A DNA stretch of 64,000 bases from Syngnathus acus (taxonomy: Eukaryota > Chordata > Actinopteri > Syngnathiformes > Syngnathidae): positions 6,469,053-6,533,052 of the forward strand of contig NC_051093.1 in the NCBI RefSeq assembly GCF_901709675.1, in the 5' to 3' direction. Below are positions 62,901 to 64,000 of this stretch, piece by piece. A program made the position numbers and the translations under genes. The notes beneath the pieces were generated by a model. It worked only from the letters and a program-made list of their open reading frames with translations, was not told the DNA's origin and searched no databases. The number at the start of each line of letters is the position of its first letter. Position 1 is the first letter of the stretch.

Positions 62901-64000
62901 TCACAACACATCAACCCCCCCCTTCGGTGCTTCCACCTCAGCGAATGACGTGCAAACATTCATTCAGACTGCTTTCCTCTTCCACCAGCTGTGGAGCAGC
63001 AAGTCAGATCCATACCAAGCAAGATGGAGCCAATATGGCCGTCCAAACAAACAAACACAAGCCAGCCAGGCGTTGAGCCGAGAGGTCAGGCATGCAAAGT
63101 GCATTCTCATCCATTCACAGAAACCGGATATATTATGTACACAAGTGTTGGCGACCATGCTTTTTTGTCAAACACAAAGAAAGGAACTGCGAGTCCCCCC
63201 ACCCCAAAAGGAGTTTTGTCTATCGAACACACCATTCAAACCATATTTTACCATCATGATCTCGGAAGAGCACGCAAGTAGGCATGACAGTAAAATACAA
63301 TGCCTGGGTCCAACTGATTGATATAGTACTGATATAGAAACTCATGCACGAAAAGATCAAGCATTCCAATTATAGATAAGAAAAAACATACAGTGGCTAA
63401 GATTAATATCGACGCTTTAAGGGAGCACACCAGTATTGCAAGCCAAACTCAAGAGTGCCAGAAGAGCCAAGGAAGGAGACGGGGGAGAGAAAATTAACAT
63501 CAAACACTCTGAATGCTGCCATGTATTGTTTTGTTTTTTTTGCACCCATGTATGTTATTGTCTATGTGTATGTCATGATTCATTTATTTAACACAGTTTG
63601 TTCACACTGCATGTGAGTAGATATCGGATTTTTTTTTATTAAACAGAATTCTTTTTTGCTGAATTTACTCCATTTTATTTCCCCAAAGTACATTAAACAT
63701 TTACTTTAAAAAAAAAATCATCTTAATGCAGTGAAACGCAACTATTTTGGCCAAAACAGTTGTAATGCGTTTTCAGATCATCAGAATGTCCAGTAAATTG
63801 TTAATAAATCTATTTGGACCTATAAAATGCAGTGTGAGCAAGAAATGTGTTAATTTGTTTGTGTTCTAGCACATGACTGGTTGCAATGTTCCAGGTTTGA
63901 TACCTGCAGAGACTCGCATGCATGTTCTGTATGCAGTAGATTTTGTGTGTGCGAGTGTGTGTGTGTCCCCCAATATCCATAAATGAGCTTCAATCAAGCC
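59997..64000 (-). other. PRKCB intron (partial)
   Basis: 4 kb with no recognised kinase exon. Contains a GT repeat at about 60721-60742, a diverged transposon-like segment from 61082 (GGTGTCAAAATTAATCGATT), and an X-box-like site at 62877-62889. Confidence 0.65.
62877..62889. promoter_or_regulatory. RFX X-box-like site
   Basis: GTCGCTAGGCAAC resembles the RFX X-box right half (RGGCAAC) with a weaker left half. Intronic in PRKCB. A sequence match only. Confidence 0.3.

Noticed and set aside
1-64000. CRISPR array, operon or other prokaryotic-type system
   Set aside because: The tandem repeats found lack unique spacers of constant length, and the genes are intron-containing vertebrate genes.

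Overview
The window is vertebrate nuclear DNA, most likely from a ray-finned (teleost) fish. Genes are split into many small exons with GT-AG introns. Intergenic DNA is AT-rich and full of microsatellites. There are several fragments resembling the 3' ends of fish L2-type LINEs and several short non-autonomous DNA transposons. No bacterial, viral or CRISPR-like system was seen.

Four protein-coding genes lie head to tail, all on the minus strand. From left to right (3' to 5') they are: (1) TNRC6A/GW182, about 1-16,560, with its 3' end beyond position 1; (2) RBBP6, 21,991-32,421, complete; (3) CACNG3, a stargazin-type TARP, 41,109-52,357, complete; (4) PRKCB, of which only the last exon of the beta-II form is present (59,844-59,996), the rest lying beyond 64,000. 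This gene set and order (PRKCB - CACNG3 - RBBP6 - TNRC6A) is, to my knowledge, that of human chromosome 16p12, so the window is an ancient conserved synteny block.

I built each gene model by joining exons whose acceptor, donor and codon phase agree. RBBP6 closes as 19 coding exons totalling 5,595 nt (1,864 codons plus stop). CACNG3 closes as 4 exons totalling 948 nt (315 codons plus stop). TNRC6A has about 20 in-phase exons covering the GW-rich Argonaute-binding region, the glutamine-rich region and the PAM2 motif; the RRM and silencing domain lie off the window. The true start of TNRC6A is unresolved.

Functionally the genes do not form one pathway. TNRC6A is the miRNA silencing scaffold. 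RBBP6 is a RING ubiquitin ligase and 3'-end processing factor. CACNG3 is an AMPA-receptor auxiliary subunit. PRKCB is a conventional protein kinase C.

The most unusual features are: a 20-copy acidic/proline minisatellite that is translated in the last exon of RBBP6 and contains a recent 246-bp higher-order duplication; a near-consensus REST/RE1 site upstream of the neuronal gene CACNG3; perfect or near-perfect RFX X-boxes in intergenic DNA; a dense promoter-like cluster just beyond the PRKCB stop; an unexplained exon-like open frame in CACNG3 intron 1; and two distinct transposon families with related termini.
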